A stretch of DNA of 50,094 bases, taken from Myxococcota bacterium. GTDB lineage: Bacteria > Myxococcota_A > Polyangia > Polyangiales > Houyiibacteriaceae. The stretch lies in the NCBI GenBank assembly GCA_020629955.1, contig JAHDCI010000015.1:1397-51490 (forward strand), written 5' to 3'. The notes under the pieces were generated by a model. It did not search any database and was not told the DNA's origin. It saw nothing but the letters and a program-made list of their open reading frames with translations. Shown here piece by piece: positions 8,305-16,672 of this stretch; positions within the stretch are counted from its first letter, which is position 1; every line of letters begins with the position of its first letter. The position numbers and the translations under genes are program-made.

Positions 8305-11300
8305 ATGAAACCCGCGAAGGCGATTTCATTGGCCATTGGGTGCTTCTTGATGAGCGCCTGCGGTCCGACGCGTAGCGAACCTTCGGCGCCGCCATCGAGC
8401 GTCTCCGAAGAGCAGGCGACAACCTCGCGGGAGCAGCGGCCGGCGAGCTGCCCCGAACAAGCGGCCGCGCCCCAACTTCTACCGAACGTATCCGACGCGC
8501 ATTTCGAGCTCGCATACTGGCTCGAGCAGCAATCCGAGTACGGGGATATCGATGCACCACTCTTGAGTGTGGATGAAATCGCGGCGCAGAACCGGGCGCT
8601 TGGAGAAGGGCTCGATCCGATCCGGCAGCCTCCACTACGCGATGCGCTTCCGGAAGGTTGGCTCGCTCGGCAGCTTCGCGAACGTCTCGGTTTTGTCCGA
8701 GAACGTTTGCTCTCGGGCACCTACCTGAAGCCGGATGGGGAGCGTTTCGTTGAATCGGAACTTGGGGCCTTTTCAGAGGATGCGTTTGATGCGACGACGC
8801 CCGAACTTCGCATCGCGCTCGGAAACATCCCGGTTCGCTGCGCCCCACTCTCCGGGAGCTATGTTTCCGAGAGCCTCGACCTGGATTTTGACCGGAACAA
8901 TTGCAGCACGATTTTGCCGCAGGAGCCGCTTGAGATTTTGGGTGAAACGGCCGGCCTTCGATTGGTTCGAACTCGCTATACGCTCGGGTGGATTCGCGAG
9001 GATGCAAGCCTCAGTCGTGCATTGACTCCGGAAGAACGAACGACCTATTTCGAGGCGGAGCGAGGCCGGATTGCCGATGTTGTCGAGGTTCGAGATCTTG
9101 TGCTGAGTCCACGCGTGCCCTTACCGGTGCGCGATGGTCGAGCGCTGCTCTGGGATACCGCCGGACAACGAGAAGAGTCGCTCGCGCTCGCTCCTGCATC
9201 ACGTCCGATCACGCGCCGAGCGGTACTTGAGGAAGCCTTCCGTTACCTAGGCCATCCCTATGGTTGGGGAGGGCGAGCCGGCGAACAGGACTGCTCTCGC
9301 TTCGTCCTCGATATTCTCGGCTCGTTTAACCTTCATGTGCCGCGGCATAGCGCCCGACAGGCGCAAGCGGGGACCTTTGTTCTCGACGTGCAGGAGATGG
9401 GCCGAGACGAAAAAGTATTGGCCATGGAGAGCGCGCTAGAGCGGGGGATCGTGCTCCTTCAGTTCCCCGGACACATCATGCTCTACCTCGGAAAAGACGC
9501 TTCCGGAATCCCGATGGCGGCGCACTCTTTCAGCGAGTACCTCGTGCCTTGCGAAGGCACGGAGCTCGAGACAACTCGGCGTGCAGACCGCGTCACCATC
9601 AGTGATCTGAGCCTCGGCGAAGGGAGCTCCCGGACCGACTTTTTGAGCCGCCTGACGAAGATTGTCGTCTTCGGCAGCACGCCCGGCATTGGACTGCAGG
9701 GCGCTGCGCAGGTTCGTCCTGTTGGTGATATTTCGTATCCCGGGGAAGAAGCCGCGTGCGAAGACTCGACGGAGGTTGCGATTTTTCGAACCCCTTTTCG
9801 CCCCAATCCCCAATCGCCGATGCGTGTGATCGTGACGGCCAGCGAGGACCCGGGACCGGTTGAACTCGCGCTCTTCAATCCCGAAGGGACGCGCGTGGAT
9901 GCCGAGGTTCATCGCCTCGGCGGGCCTCCCTACTCGTACTGGGCGGAGATCGCCGAACCGACTCCGGGGAGATGGACTGCGGTGCTCGGAGATGGTCCGC
10001 GACAAGTGGCATGCGAACGCTTTGGTGTTGCTCGGCATCCTCCAGCGCATCCGCCCCGGCTCGCGGAGACGCCGGCGTGGGTACCTGTATGGTCGTGGGA
10101 AGCGGATACCGAGAATCTCTATTCCGCGTTCATTGAGCAGCTCTTTCGCGAACGGGAAGACGGGGAGCAGACGTGGAGCAACTTGCAAGAGCTCCTTTCC
10201 GATCGCTCTCGAAACCTTCTCTACAATCACCGCCTGATGGGCGAAGATGAGGCTCTCGCGCTGCGTCCCGATTGTGCGGACCTGCCGTATTTTCTGAGAG
10301 CTTATTTTGCCTGGAAGGCGCGTCTTCCCTTCGCCTGGCGACGCTGTCGACGAGGGCGCGAAGGCGTCGCTCCTGCGTGCGATGCGCGCTTTGAAAGCAA
10401 CCTGATGCCGGTCACCGCCAACAGCGATGTCGCCGCGTTTCAGCAGGTCATTCGCTCGGTGAAGCGGGCCGTTCATTCTTCCACCCAGCGAACGCCGCCC
10501 GATCAAGAATCGACCGACGTCTATCCAATCGCACTGACACGGGAGACGCTCCGGCCCGGGACGGTATTTGCAGATCCTTACGGTCATATTCTGATGATCG
10601 CCGGATATCGTGATCAGACTTTCGAAGACTACGGCGTTCTGATTGGCGCGGATGCGCAGCCCGACAACACCGTCGGACGTCGACGTTTCTGGCGCGGGTC
10701 GTTTCTATTCACTCCCGAGACCCAGGAAGCAGGCGCTGGCTTTAAGGCTTGGCGCCCGGTTTCCTACGATCGCGTCGAACAAGAGCTGGTGCTCCTCGAC
10801 AACGCGGCTCTGCGGCAGACGAATGACTTTGCTCGGTTCGACCGGCAACAATACGAAGGCACCCGCGATGACTTCTACGACGCGATGGATGCCGTCATCA
10901 ATCCCCGTCCGCTCGATCCATCCATCGTGATGCGCTCGCTCGTTTCGGCCTTCGCAGAGTCAGTGCGTCGCCGAGTGAACAGTGTCGACAATGGCGAGGG
11001 CTATATGGCCGAACATGGGTATGCGACGGTGACGATGCCCGAGGGCGCATCGATTTTTCAAACCGAGGGGGCCTGGGAGAACTTTTCGACGCCAAGCCGG
11101 GATATGCGCCTTCTGATTTCCGCGGATGCGGTCGTAGGCTTTCCTCAGCGGGTCGCTCGCAATCCCGGGCGATTCGGAGTCGATGAGAGTGCCGCAAGCG
11201 AGCGAGTTCAGCGACTTCAGGATCAGCTCAACGAGGCTCTTCGAGGGGAGACGTTTACGTACCGACGAAGCGACGGGAGCGAGGTGGAGCTGACCCTCGA

Positions 11301-11490
11301 GACTCTCGTGGGCCGACTCGACGCGATGGAGATGGCGTACAATCCCAACGATTGCCCGGAGATACGGTGGGGCGCGGATCCGGCGAGCGACGAAGGGCGA
11401 ACCTGCCGCCGTCAGGCACCGAGGGAGCAGCGAGCGCGGATGCAGTCGCTCCGGGGTTGGTTCCACACGCGTCAACGTCCCGCGCGATAG
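8305..11490 (+). CDS. lipoprotein with an SH3-like domain and two papain-like (NlpC/P60-type) centres
   Basis: 1061 residues from the ATG at 8305, chosen because it directly precedes a signal peptide with lipobox MSAC; the frame is open further upstream. A bacterial SH3-like segment (~175-235) precedes a clear NlpC/P60 peptidase (~300-420): GHPYGWGG, DCSRF with Cys330, GHIMLYLG with His390, and a later AAHSF His. A ~150-residue beta-rich segment follows. The second half has another DC motif (DCADLPYFLRAYFAW, Cys657), then TLRPGTVFADPYGHILMIAGY (His761), matching the Cys/His arrangement of the same fold. Known: NlpC/P60 enzymes cleave peptidoglycan stem peptides. Inferred: a cell-wall hydrolase anchored to a membrane; the second centre may have another substrate or be only structural. 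Stands alone, followed by a palindromic element. Confidence 0.82.
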   Translation: MKPAKAISLAIGCFLMSACGPTRSEPSAPPSSVSEEQATTSREQRPASCPEQAAAPQLLPNVSDAHFELAYWLEQQSEYGDIDAPLLSVDEIAAQNRALGEGLDPIRQPPLRDALPEGWLARQLRERLGFVRERLLSGTYLKPDGERFVESELGAFSEDAFDATTPELRIALGNIPVRCAPLSGSYVSESLDLDFDRNNCSTILPQEPLEILGETAGLRLVRTRYTLGWIREDASLSRALTPEERTTYFEAERGRIADVVEVRDLVLSPRVPLPVRDGRALLWDTAGQREESLALAPASRPITRRAVLEEAFRYLGHPYGWGGRAGEQDCSRFVLDILGSFNLHVPRHSARQAQAGTFVLDVQEMGRDEKVLAMESALERGIVLLQFPGHIMLYLGKDASGIPMAAHSFSEYLVPCEGTELETTRRADRVTISDLSLGEGSSRTDFLSRLTKIVVFGSTPGIGLQGAAQVRPVGDISYPGEEAACEDSTEVAIFRTPFRPNPQSPMRVIVTASEDPGPVELALFNPEGTRVDAEVHRLGGPPYSYWAEIAEPTPGRWTAVLGDGPRQVACERFGVARHPPAHPPRLAETPAWVPVWSWEADTENLYSAFIEQLFREREDGEQTWSNLQELLSDRSRNLLYNHRLMGEDEALALRPDCADLPYFLRAYFAWKARLPFAWRRCRRGREGVAPACDARFESNLMPVTANSDVAAFQQVIRSVKRAVHSSTQRTPPDQESTDVYPIALTRETLRPGTVFADPYGHILMIAGYRDQTFEDYGVLIGADAQPDNTVGRRRFWRGSFLFTPETQEAGAGFKAWRPVSYDRVEQELVLLDNAALRQTNDFARFDRQQYEGTRDDFYDAMDAVINPRPLDPSIVMRSLVSAFAESVRRRVNSVDNGEGYMAEHGYATVTMPEGASIFQTEGAWENFSTPSRDMRLLISADAVVGFPQRVARNPGRFGVDESAASERVQRLQDQLNEALRGETFTYRRSDGSEVELTLETLVGRLDAMEMAYNPNDCPEIRWGADPASDEGRTCRRQAPREQRARMQSLRGWFHTRQRPAR

Positions 11491-11606
11491 CGGTATTCAA
11501 CAGTGAAATCATGTGCTTACGCGCATGTGGCAAGTCGGATTGCGCGTGCGCTGACCTCGCGCCACCGGCCGAGGCTGGCAACTCCTGGATTCTTTCACGT
11601 TTCTGG

Positions 11607-11766
11607 GTCGTGGTTCAAATCGCGAGAAGGGCCCTCTTCCACCAGGAACGCCGATCCGAGCCTCGGAGAGCCGACGACATGCCGAGTATATCGGAGGAAG
11701 ACCGAAGCTCGGATCGGCGTTCGTGGCGGAAGAGGGCCCGTCTCGCGATCGGATCCCCGCACTCGA
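11607..11766. repeat. palindromic intergenic element, copy 1
   Basis: Long imperfect palindrome. The inner arms at 11620-11661 and 11707-11748 are 42 nt each with only 3 mismatches; the outer tips are CGTGGTTCAAATCG on the left and, inverted, CGAGTGCGGGGATC on the right. The loop contains ATGCCGAGTATATCGGAGG, shared with the copies at 22.3 and 45.8 kb. The gap 11491-11885 holds this and nothing else recognisable. No transposase gene inside; non-autonomous mobile element, REP-like sequence or terminator are all possible. Confidence 0.85.
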
Positions 11767-11885
11767 AAAAAGGCGGAGTCTCGGGCCCTCGCCACAAGGT
11801 TGACATCAGCGGACACTGCGACTAACGAAAGCACTTGATTCTAAGGCCTTCGCGGTTGAAGGCGGATCAAAGGAGAACCCGGCAC

Positions 11886-12776
11886 ATGGCACGAGCGAGA
11901 GCGAAAAAGGCGGCGACGCCGAAGGCCGCGCCCATTGTCGAAGAAGATTATTTCCGCAGCGATGCGGCATATCTCTGCATGATTATGAACCGGCGAACCC
12001 AGTTCGTTCGGGTGATCGATTTCCGCGCCGGACCTCTTCCTGCGAAGCGACTCTATATTCAAACCACGTGCAAAGAGCGGGGAATGAAGAAGGTCATCAC
12101 GCTCGTTGAGAAGGATGAAGTTTCGAGCTGGACGAAGCTCGGTTTTGTCCGCGAAGGGACTGTGCCAGGCTTCTACAAGCGAAGCGACGGTCACCTCTGC
12201 GGATGCGTGATCGGCGACAGTGCAGCGTCCGTGGAAGTCTCCTCCAAGGACGTGAAGGCGGCAGACCGACTCATCAACAAGGCGAAGAAACTCGCTTCGG
12301 ATGTGCCGAATGAAGTGAACGCCTCGATCTACGAACTGAACGAAGATGATGCGTTGAATATTCGCGACGAAGCGTGGGAGGCGGGCGAAGGTCTTCACGG
12401 TTTCGATCCCTTCGGACGCGATGCGGCTCGTCGCTACTACGAATCGCAATACGAAGATCATCGCCCGAATTTCATTGCGTGCGATTTTCAGGATTGCTTC
12501 GGCCATTCGATGATCGAAGTGCTCTATAGCCCGCAGAACTTCGAAGAAATTTGCTGTTTGGTCGCGGGGCTCCGTGCTGCCGGCGATGAACTGACAGAGC
12601 GCGGCATTGTCGCGGCGTTCGCATTTGGCCCGGCGGATGATCTTGAGCTCAGCGCCGCGTTCTGGGCGGCTGGCTACCGCAAGACCGGCCTCTTGGCACA
12701 GGCGATCCCGGTGAATGGCGAGCATAAGAACGCCATTCTGTGGACCCGTAAGCTCGCCAATCCTACGGATAACTAG
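11886..12776 (+). CDS. GNAT-like protein of unknown substrate
   Basis: 296 residues. The start is ATG 11886, with AAAGGAGA about 8 nt upstream; an open frame extends further 5' but has no ribosome site. Residues 1-16 are basic (Arg/Lys/Ala-rich). Residues ~55-105 carry the feature that suggests an acetyltransferase of the AblB type: KLYIQ-like strand, VEKDEVSSWTKLGFVREG and TVPGFYKRSDG, the KxGFxxEGxxPGFY pattern. A second half (~150-296) has helices and LSAAFWAAGYRKTGLL, reminiscent of a second, degenerate GNAT fold. The catalytic base is not obvious. It ends at a strong terminator, so it is probably a single-gene unit. The family call is tentative; the gene itself is secure. Confidence 0.55.
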   Translation: MARARAKKAATPKAAPIVEEDYFRSDAAYLCMIMNRRTQFVRVIDFRAGPLPAKRLYIQTTCKERGMKKVITLVEKDEVSSWTKLGFVREGTVPGFYKRSDGHLCGCVIGDSAASVEVSSKDVKAADRLINKAKKLASDVPNEVNASIYELNEDDALNIRDEAWEAGEGLHGFDPFGRDAARRYYESQYEDHRPNFIACDFQDCFGHSMIEVLYSPQNFEEICCLVAGLRAAGDELTERGIVAAFAFGPADDLELSAAFWAAGYRKTGLLAQAIPVNGEHKNAILWTRKLANPTDN

Positions 12777-12794
12777 GGGACGTTTTTCCGCTCG

Positions 12795-12824
12795 AAACGC
12801 CCAGATTATGTCTGGGCGTTTTCA
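12795..12824 (+). terminator. Rho-independent terminator of the GNAT-like gene
   Basis: Perfect 11-bp stem AAACGCCCAGA / TCTGGGCGTTT with a 5-nt loop, ending in a T-rich tail, 19 bp after the stop codon. Confidence 0.92.
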
Positions 12825-12875
12825 TTTCCGTCCCGCTTGCTTGAGGTTTCGAGTTCTTTGCATCAGAGGAAGGCC

Positions 12876-13571
12876 ATGGGCGCGGCGCTTTGGGTATTTG
12901 CGACAGGAACCGGCACGGATGTTGGGAAGACCTTTGTGTCGGAACGAATCGTCCGAGAGCTCGCGAAGACGCACCGGGTGGCAGCGATCAAACCCTTTGA
13001 AACGGACGTAAACGCTCTACCGAAAGACGCCACGCGACTCGCGCAGGCTTGCAAGCGCCCCGAGCTCGCGACGGGCTTCTATCGCGTCGAACCTGCGCTA
13101 GGCCCCTATGCCGCCACCCTCGCGGGAGAGCGTCCGCCAAATCTTGAGGCGCTGGCAGACGAGATGATCGAGCGCACGACGGCTGCCGAAGTCGTCTGGG
13201 TGGAGGGAGCCGGCGGTCCGCTGGTTCCGCTGAACGCAGATACCACAATCGCCGATTTCGTCGCATCGCTCCGAGTTCGTCTCGCCGGCCGTGCAGTCTT
13301 CTCTACCTTGTTGGTCGCCCGAAACGAGCTCGGGGTTCAGTCGCACACCCTCGCAGCGGTTGAAGCGCTGGCGGGTCGGGAGCTTGGGGTAGAAGTCCTC
13401 GTCTTGAATGCACCGATGGCTTGCTCGCCACCAGACCAAAGCCTTGCCACCAACCGAGTCGTCCTCGAACACGTGCTCCAGCGCGAGGTGGTCGAGCTCA
13501 GCTTCGAGCCCCCGGTCGAAGCCCTTTCCCCGGTCGTAGAGCAGCTTCGAAAACGTATTCGACAATCCTGA
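12876..13571 (+). CDS. bioD: dethiobiotin synthetase
   Basis: 231 residues, typical for BioD. The ATG at 12876 follows AGAGGAAG by 4 nt; a longer frame from 12837 is open but would add residues before the family's normal N-terminus. Motifs: P-loop GTGTDVGKT (11-19) with Lys18 and Thr19, IKPFETD (the Lys that helps bind the substrate carbamate; commonly KPVxTG, so slightly divergent), the conserved acidic-glycine loop VEGAGGPLVPL and a C-terminal APMACSPPDQSLATNR region in place of the usual nucleotide-binding segment. It makes the ureido ring of dethiobiotin from 7,8-diaminopelargonate, CO2 and ATP in the cytoplasm, the penultimate biotin step. No other bio gene lies in the window, so the pathway is dispersed. 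Divergence in the C-terminal third is moderate; function is still likely. Confidence 0.88.
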   Translation: MGAALWVFATGTGTDVGKTFVSERIVRELAKTHRVAAIKPFETDVNALPKDATRLAQACKRPELATGFYRVEPALGPYAATLAGERPPNLEALADEMIERTTAAEVVWVEGAGGPLVPLNADTTIADFVASLRVRLAGRAVFSTLLVARNELGVQSHTLAAVEALAGRELGVEVLVLNAPMACSPPDQSLATNRVVLEHVLQREVVELSFEPPVEALSPVVEQLRKRIRQS

Positions 13572-13877
13572 GTCACTTTTTTTCGAAAAATCGTACGGTG
13601 TCTGAACGGCGTTCGAATCGACGGCAACAAGTTTATCGGATTGAGAAGGATTGTTCGCAGCGAGGTTGAGCTGCTTTCGAAAATACCGGCTTCGGAATCA
13701 CCGTAGTCGACGGCGCAGGCTGGATTCGATTGCTTGAGGATCTGAGCTCAACGCTGGGGAACGGGGGGATCATGCACCGACAGTCGCAAGACTGACGAAA
13801 CGCGTGAGCGGCACCAGTGCGCCTTGCGAAAGAAGCGCATGCCTCGCTCGAAGTAAAGCCCTTCGAGGAGAATAGAT
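13572..13877 (+). other. intergenic region upstream of the 12-repeat lipoprotein
   Basis: 306 bp. A small hairpin, CAGTC-GCAA-GACTG, lies at 13781-13794. No gene, terminator with a good stem or palindromic element is seen. GAGGAG at 13867-13872 is the ribosome site of the next gene. Confidence 0.45.
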
Positions 13878-16589
13878 ATGTATCGAGTAGTGTATCGGGC
13901 GATGGTCCTGATGCCTTTCCTCGCGATGGCGGGGTGCGTCTCGGAGACAGGTTCTGGCCAGTCTTTGATCGCGTGTGATGAAGGCGTTTTTGAAGGGGAG
14001 CGATGTCTTGATGAGTCGCGTGAGTGTCGCGCGGCCGATGAACGTTGTGATTGCGACGATGGACGTTGGACCTGTGCCTCGTTGGCGATCGCCGTGGAGC
14101 CTTCTTGCGAGCTCGGCGAACGCGAGCAGTTAGAGTTCTGCGAGCGACATTTGCGGGCTTGCAACGACGCTGATTTCGATGGGTGCGAGGCGGCCTATGA
14201 GCACTGTGCCACCCATTGCGAGAGCGAACCGAATCCGTGCGAAGGTGTCGTCTGTGAGGGGGACCTGGTCTGCGTCGAAGGACGTTGCGTTGAGGAAGAA
14301 CGTTGCGGACGCGTCGTTTGTCGCGAAGGTGAAATTTGCGACGATGGTGTTTGTCATCCGTTTGACCGTTGTGCCGATGTGACATGTCGTGAAGGCGAGT
14401 ACTGTTCCGAAGGGGAGTGCATTCGTCGCGATCCTTGTCGCGGGGTGACATGCCTGCGAGGCGAGATCTGCGTGGAGGGAAGCTGCGTTGGCCCGGATGC
14501 CTGCTCAGAGATCGTTTGTCCTGACGATGAATACTGCCGTGACGGTGAATGCCTGCGCCGGGACGCGTGCGAGGACGTCATCTGCGAAGATGGTGCGTAT
14601 TGCGTTGACGGTGAGTGCGTGCATCGCAGCGCTTGCGAGGATATTGTCTGTGGTCCGCGTGAGTACTGCCGCGAAGGAGAGTGTCTCCCCATCGACCTGT
14701 GCGCGGATGTGGTGTGTGCGCCCGGCGAATATTGCGCGGAAGGCGAATGCCTCCGTCGCGACATTTGCGACGATACGACCTGTCCTGATGGTCATCGTTG
14801 CGTCGACGGTGAGTGTGTCGGACCGAACCTCTGCGAAGGGGTGGTATGCGGAGATGGCGAGTACTGCTCCCTCGGCGAGTGCCTGGTGCTCGACCACTGC
14901 GCGGACGTGGTCTGTGCGGACGGAGAAGTTTGCGAAGAAGGTCGCTGCATTCGAAACCTCTGCGGTGACGAAGTCTGCGCCGAAGGGGAGACCTGCGTCG
15001 ATGATATCTGCGTCGCGCCTGCGACCTGCAGCTCTTGCCAGGTGGCTGCTCTTGAGTGTCGCCGCGCGTGTGACCGGAACGACCGCGCGCATGCGCCGAT
15101 GGTCGGAGACTATCCGCTTTCCGAATGCGGGGAGGGTGTTCTCAACGGTCAGGCCTGCGCCGCCGGCACGCCGCGATGTAAGAAGGGCGAAATCGAATAT
15201 TGCGACTGTCACGAGGGCACGTACGAGTGCAATCCGACCTACGCGTTCGAGGTCGACGCGTGCGAGCCCGACCGACTCTCGCAGTGCTACGACTTCTTCG
15301 TAGATATCTACGGCTTTGAAGAAGGACGGGAGATCGCGAGTAGCGTGTGCATCTTCTCGCCCGGCGAATGCGAAGAACGGGCGGAGTGCTTCGAGTCCTG
15401 CGAGACCGTCCGCGAAGAATGCTCCTCTTCGTGCACCGCGGCAGACGGCTGCGAAGCCACAATCGGAGCGAGCTGCGATTACGTCATCTCCGAAGGGCTA
15501 ACCCTCTTCGAAGGTGAGCGAGTGGTGAGCGACGACGGTCTTACCGTTGTTGTCGGAAGCCCGAATCTGCCAAGCCCTCGGTTCGATGTCGAAAACGCCG
15601 GCATGCTGACGATCCTTCAGCGGCGCTCGGTCGATGAACCCTGGACCCGCCGCGGAATGGGGTCGCCAACGCCGACGGAGGGCGGCGCCTACGCGCAATC
15701 GGTCGCCATCTCCCCGAACGGTCATCTGGTCGCTGTTACTGCGGCGGAAGATCGCGTCGTCGAGATTTGGAGGACGGGCGCGAGCATCGGTGATTGGACG
15801 CGGGTTGCTGCGGTCAGTGCTCCCGAAGCGCGCTACTACCGGGCCCTCGCATACCATGATGGTGGTTTCCTCGCGCTCTATCGCAATACGATTCACCAGT
15901 TTAAGGAAGAGGCAGATGTGTGGACGCGCGAAGTGCACGAACTCGCGGAAGTTCCCGATCAGACGATCGCAATGGGCGTCGGTTCGAACCGCGTATACGT
16001 GTCGGCCGGTAGCTCGGTGCGCGACGAAAGCACCGGGATCTGGCGCCAGAATCGCGTTGTTTACGGCTACCTCATTACCGGACCTGGAGACTTCGTGCTT
16101 CGCGACATCTTTGCGGCTCCCGAACCTCTTGAAGCAGGTCGCTTTGGCGATTCGATTTCGGTCACGCGAGTGCCAGGCCGAATCCTCATCGCGGTCGGCG
16201 CTCCGGAAGATGACCGTTTCGGAACGGAGGCCGGCGCGGTTTACCTCTTCGACAACGAATCCGCGAACGCGTCGGGTTGGGCGAACTTGATCCAGACCAT
16301 CGGCTCGCCATCACCAAGACTCGAGGGACACTTCGGGGCTTCGGTTGCCCTCGATGGCGCTGCCACTCGTTTGGTCGCCATGGAAGAAGCGAGCGCTCCA
16401 GCGGATTGGACCGGAGACTACGCGGTTGTGCAGGCTTACGCTGTGGGAGCTTCGCAGCTCGAGCATGTGCATACCTTCCACCCGGAAGTCAGTGGTTCAC
16501 ATCGGTCGACTCGGAACTTGAACGTTGCGATGAGTGGAGATGGCTCGCTGATCTTCATGGAGGGATACGCGACGCTGCATCATCGTTAA
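13878..16589 (+). CDS. Cys-rich repeat lipoprotein with an FG-GAP/integrin-alpha-like C-terminal region
   Basis: 903 residues; ATG with GAGGAG upstream. The signal peptide ends in lipobox MAGC (Cys20). A Cys-rich region (~20-115) leads into twelve units of 21-22 residues (120-381), each with the spacing C-x4-C-x5-C-x4-C, for example RCADVTCREGEYCSEGEC. A second Cys-rich block (~385-540) follows. The C-terminal ~360 residues look like a beta-propeller of FG-GAP type: SDDGLTVVVGSPNL, ISPNGHLVAV, VAVGAPEDD-like RILIAVGAPEDDRFGT and GAVYLFDNE. Known: FG-GAP propellers bind ligands or calcium in adhesion proteins. Inferred: a rigid Cys-knotted stalk holding the propeller away from the outer membrane. 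No catalytic motif. A strong bidirectional hairpin follows. Confidence 0.82.
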   Translation: MYRVVYRAMVLMPFLAMAGCVSETGSGQSLIACDEGVFEGERCLDESRECRAADERCDCDDGRWTCASLAIAVEPSCELGEREQLEFCERHLRACNDADFDGCEAAYEHCATHCESEPNPCEGVVCEGDLVCVEGRCVEEERCGRVVCREGEICDDGVCHPFDRCADVTCREGEYCSEGECIRRDPCRGVTCLRGEICVEGSCVGPDACSEIVCPDDEYCRDGECLRRDACEDVICEDGAYCVDGECVHRSACEDIVCGPREYCREGECLPIDLCADVVCAPGEYCAEGECLRRDICDDTTCPDGHRCVDGECVGPNLCEGVVCGDGEYCSLGECLVLDHCADVVCADGEVCEEGRCIRNLCGDEVCAEGETCVDDICVAPATCSSCQVAALECRRACDRNDRAHAPMVGDYPLSECGEGVLNGQACAAGTPRCKKGEIEYCDCHEGTYECNPTYAFEVDACEPDRLSQCYDFFVDIYGFEEGREIASSVCIFSPGECEERAECFESCETVREECSSSCTAADGCEATIGASCDYVISEGLTLFEGERVVSDDGLTVVVGSPNLPSPRFDVENAGMLTILQRRSVDEPWTRRGMGSPTPTEGGAYAQSVAISPNGHLVAVTAAEDRVVEIWRTGASIGDWTRVAAVSAPEARYYRALAYHDGGFLALYRNTIHQFKEEADVWTREVHELAEVPDQTIAMGVGSNRVYVSAGSSVRDESTGIWRQNRVVYGYLITGPGDFVLRDIFAAPEPLEAGRFGDSISVTRVPGRILIAVGAPEDDRFGTEAGAVYLFDNESANASGWANLIQTIGSPSPRLEGHFGASVALDGAATRLVAMEEASAPADWTGDYAVVQAYAVGASQLEHVHTFHPEVSGSHRSTRNLNVAMSGDGSLIFMEGYATLHHR
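14235..15020 (+). repeat. in-frame 66-bp Cys-repeat array (12 units)
   Basis: Ten units of 66 bp followed by two of 63 bp, all inside the lipoprotein gene, each encoding four cysteines in C-x4-C-x5-C-x4-C spacing. Units are diverged at DNA level but constant in length. Confidence 0.88.
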
Positions 16590-16610
16590 GAGACCGCTCG
16601 GTTGAAGACA

Positions 16611-16640
16611 AAAGGCCTGCTCGCGATCGAGCAGGCCTTT
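16611..16640. terminator. bidirectional Rho-independent terminator between convergent genes
   Basis: Perfect 13-bp stem AAAGGCCTGCTCG / CGAGCAGGCCTTT with a CGAT loop; A-run on the left and T-run on the right serve both the lipoprotein gene and the convergent RND transporter gene. Confidence 0.93.
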
Positions 16641-16672
16641 CTGTTTTCCTTTTCCCGGCTTGAGCGCGCCGG

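Noticed and set aside
11607..11766. insertion sequence
   Set aside because: No transposase inside or beside any of the three copies; at most a non-autonomous element.
14235..15020. possible CRISPR or satellite from 66-bp periodicity
   Set aside because: Units are diverged, in frame and encode conserved cysteines.
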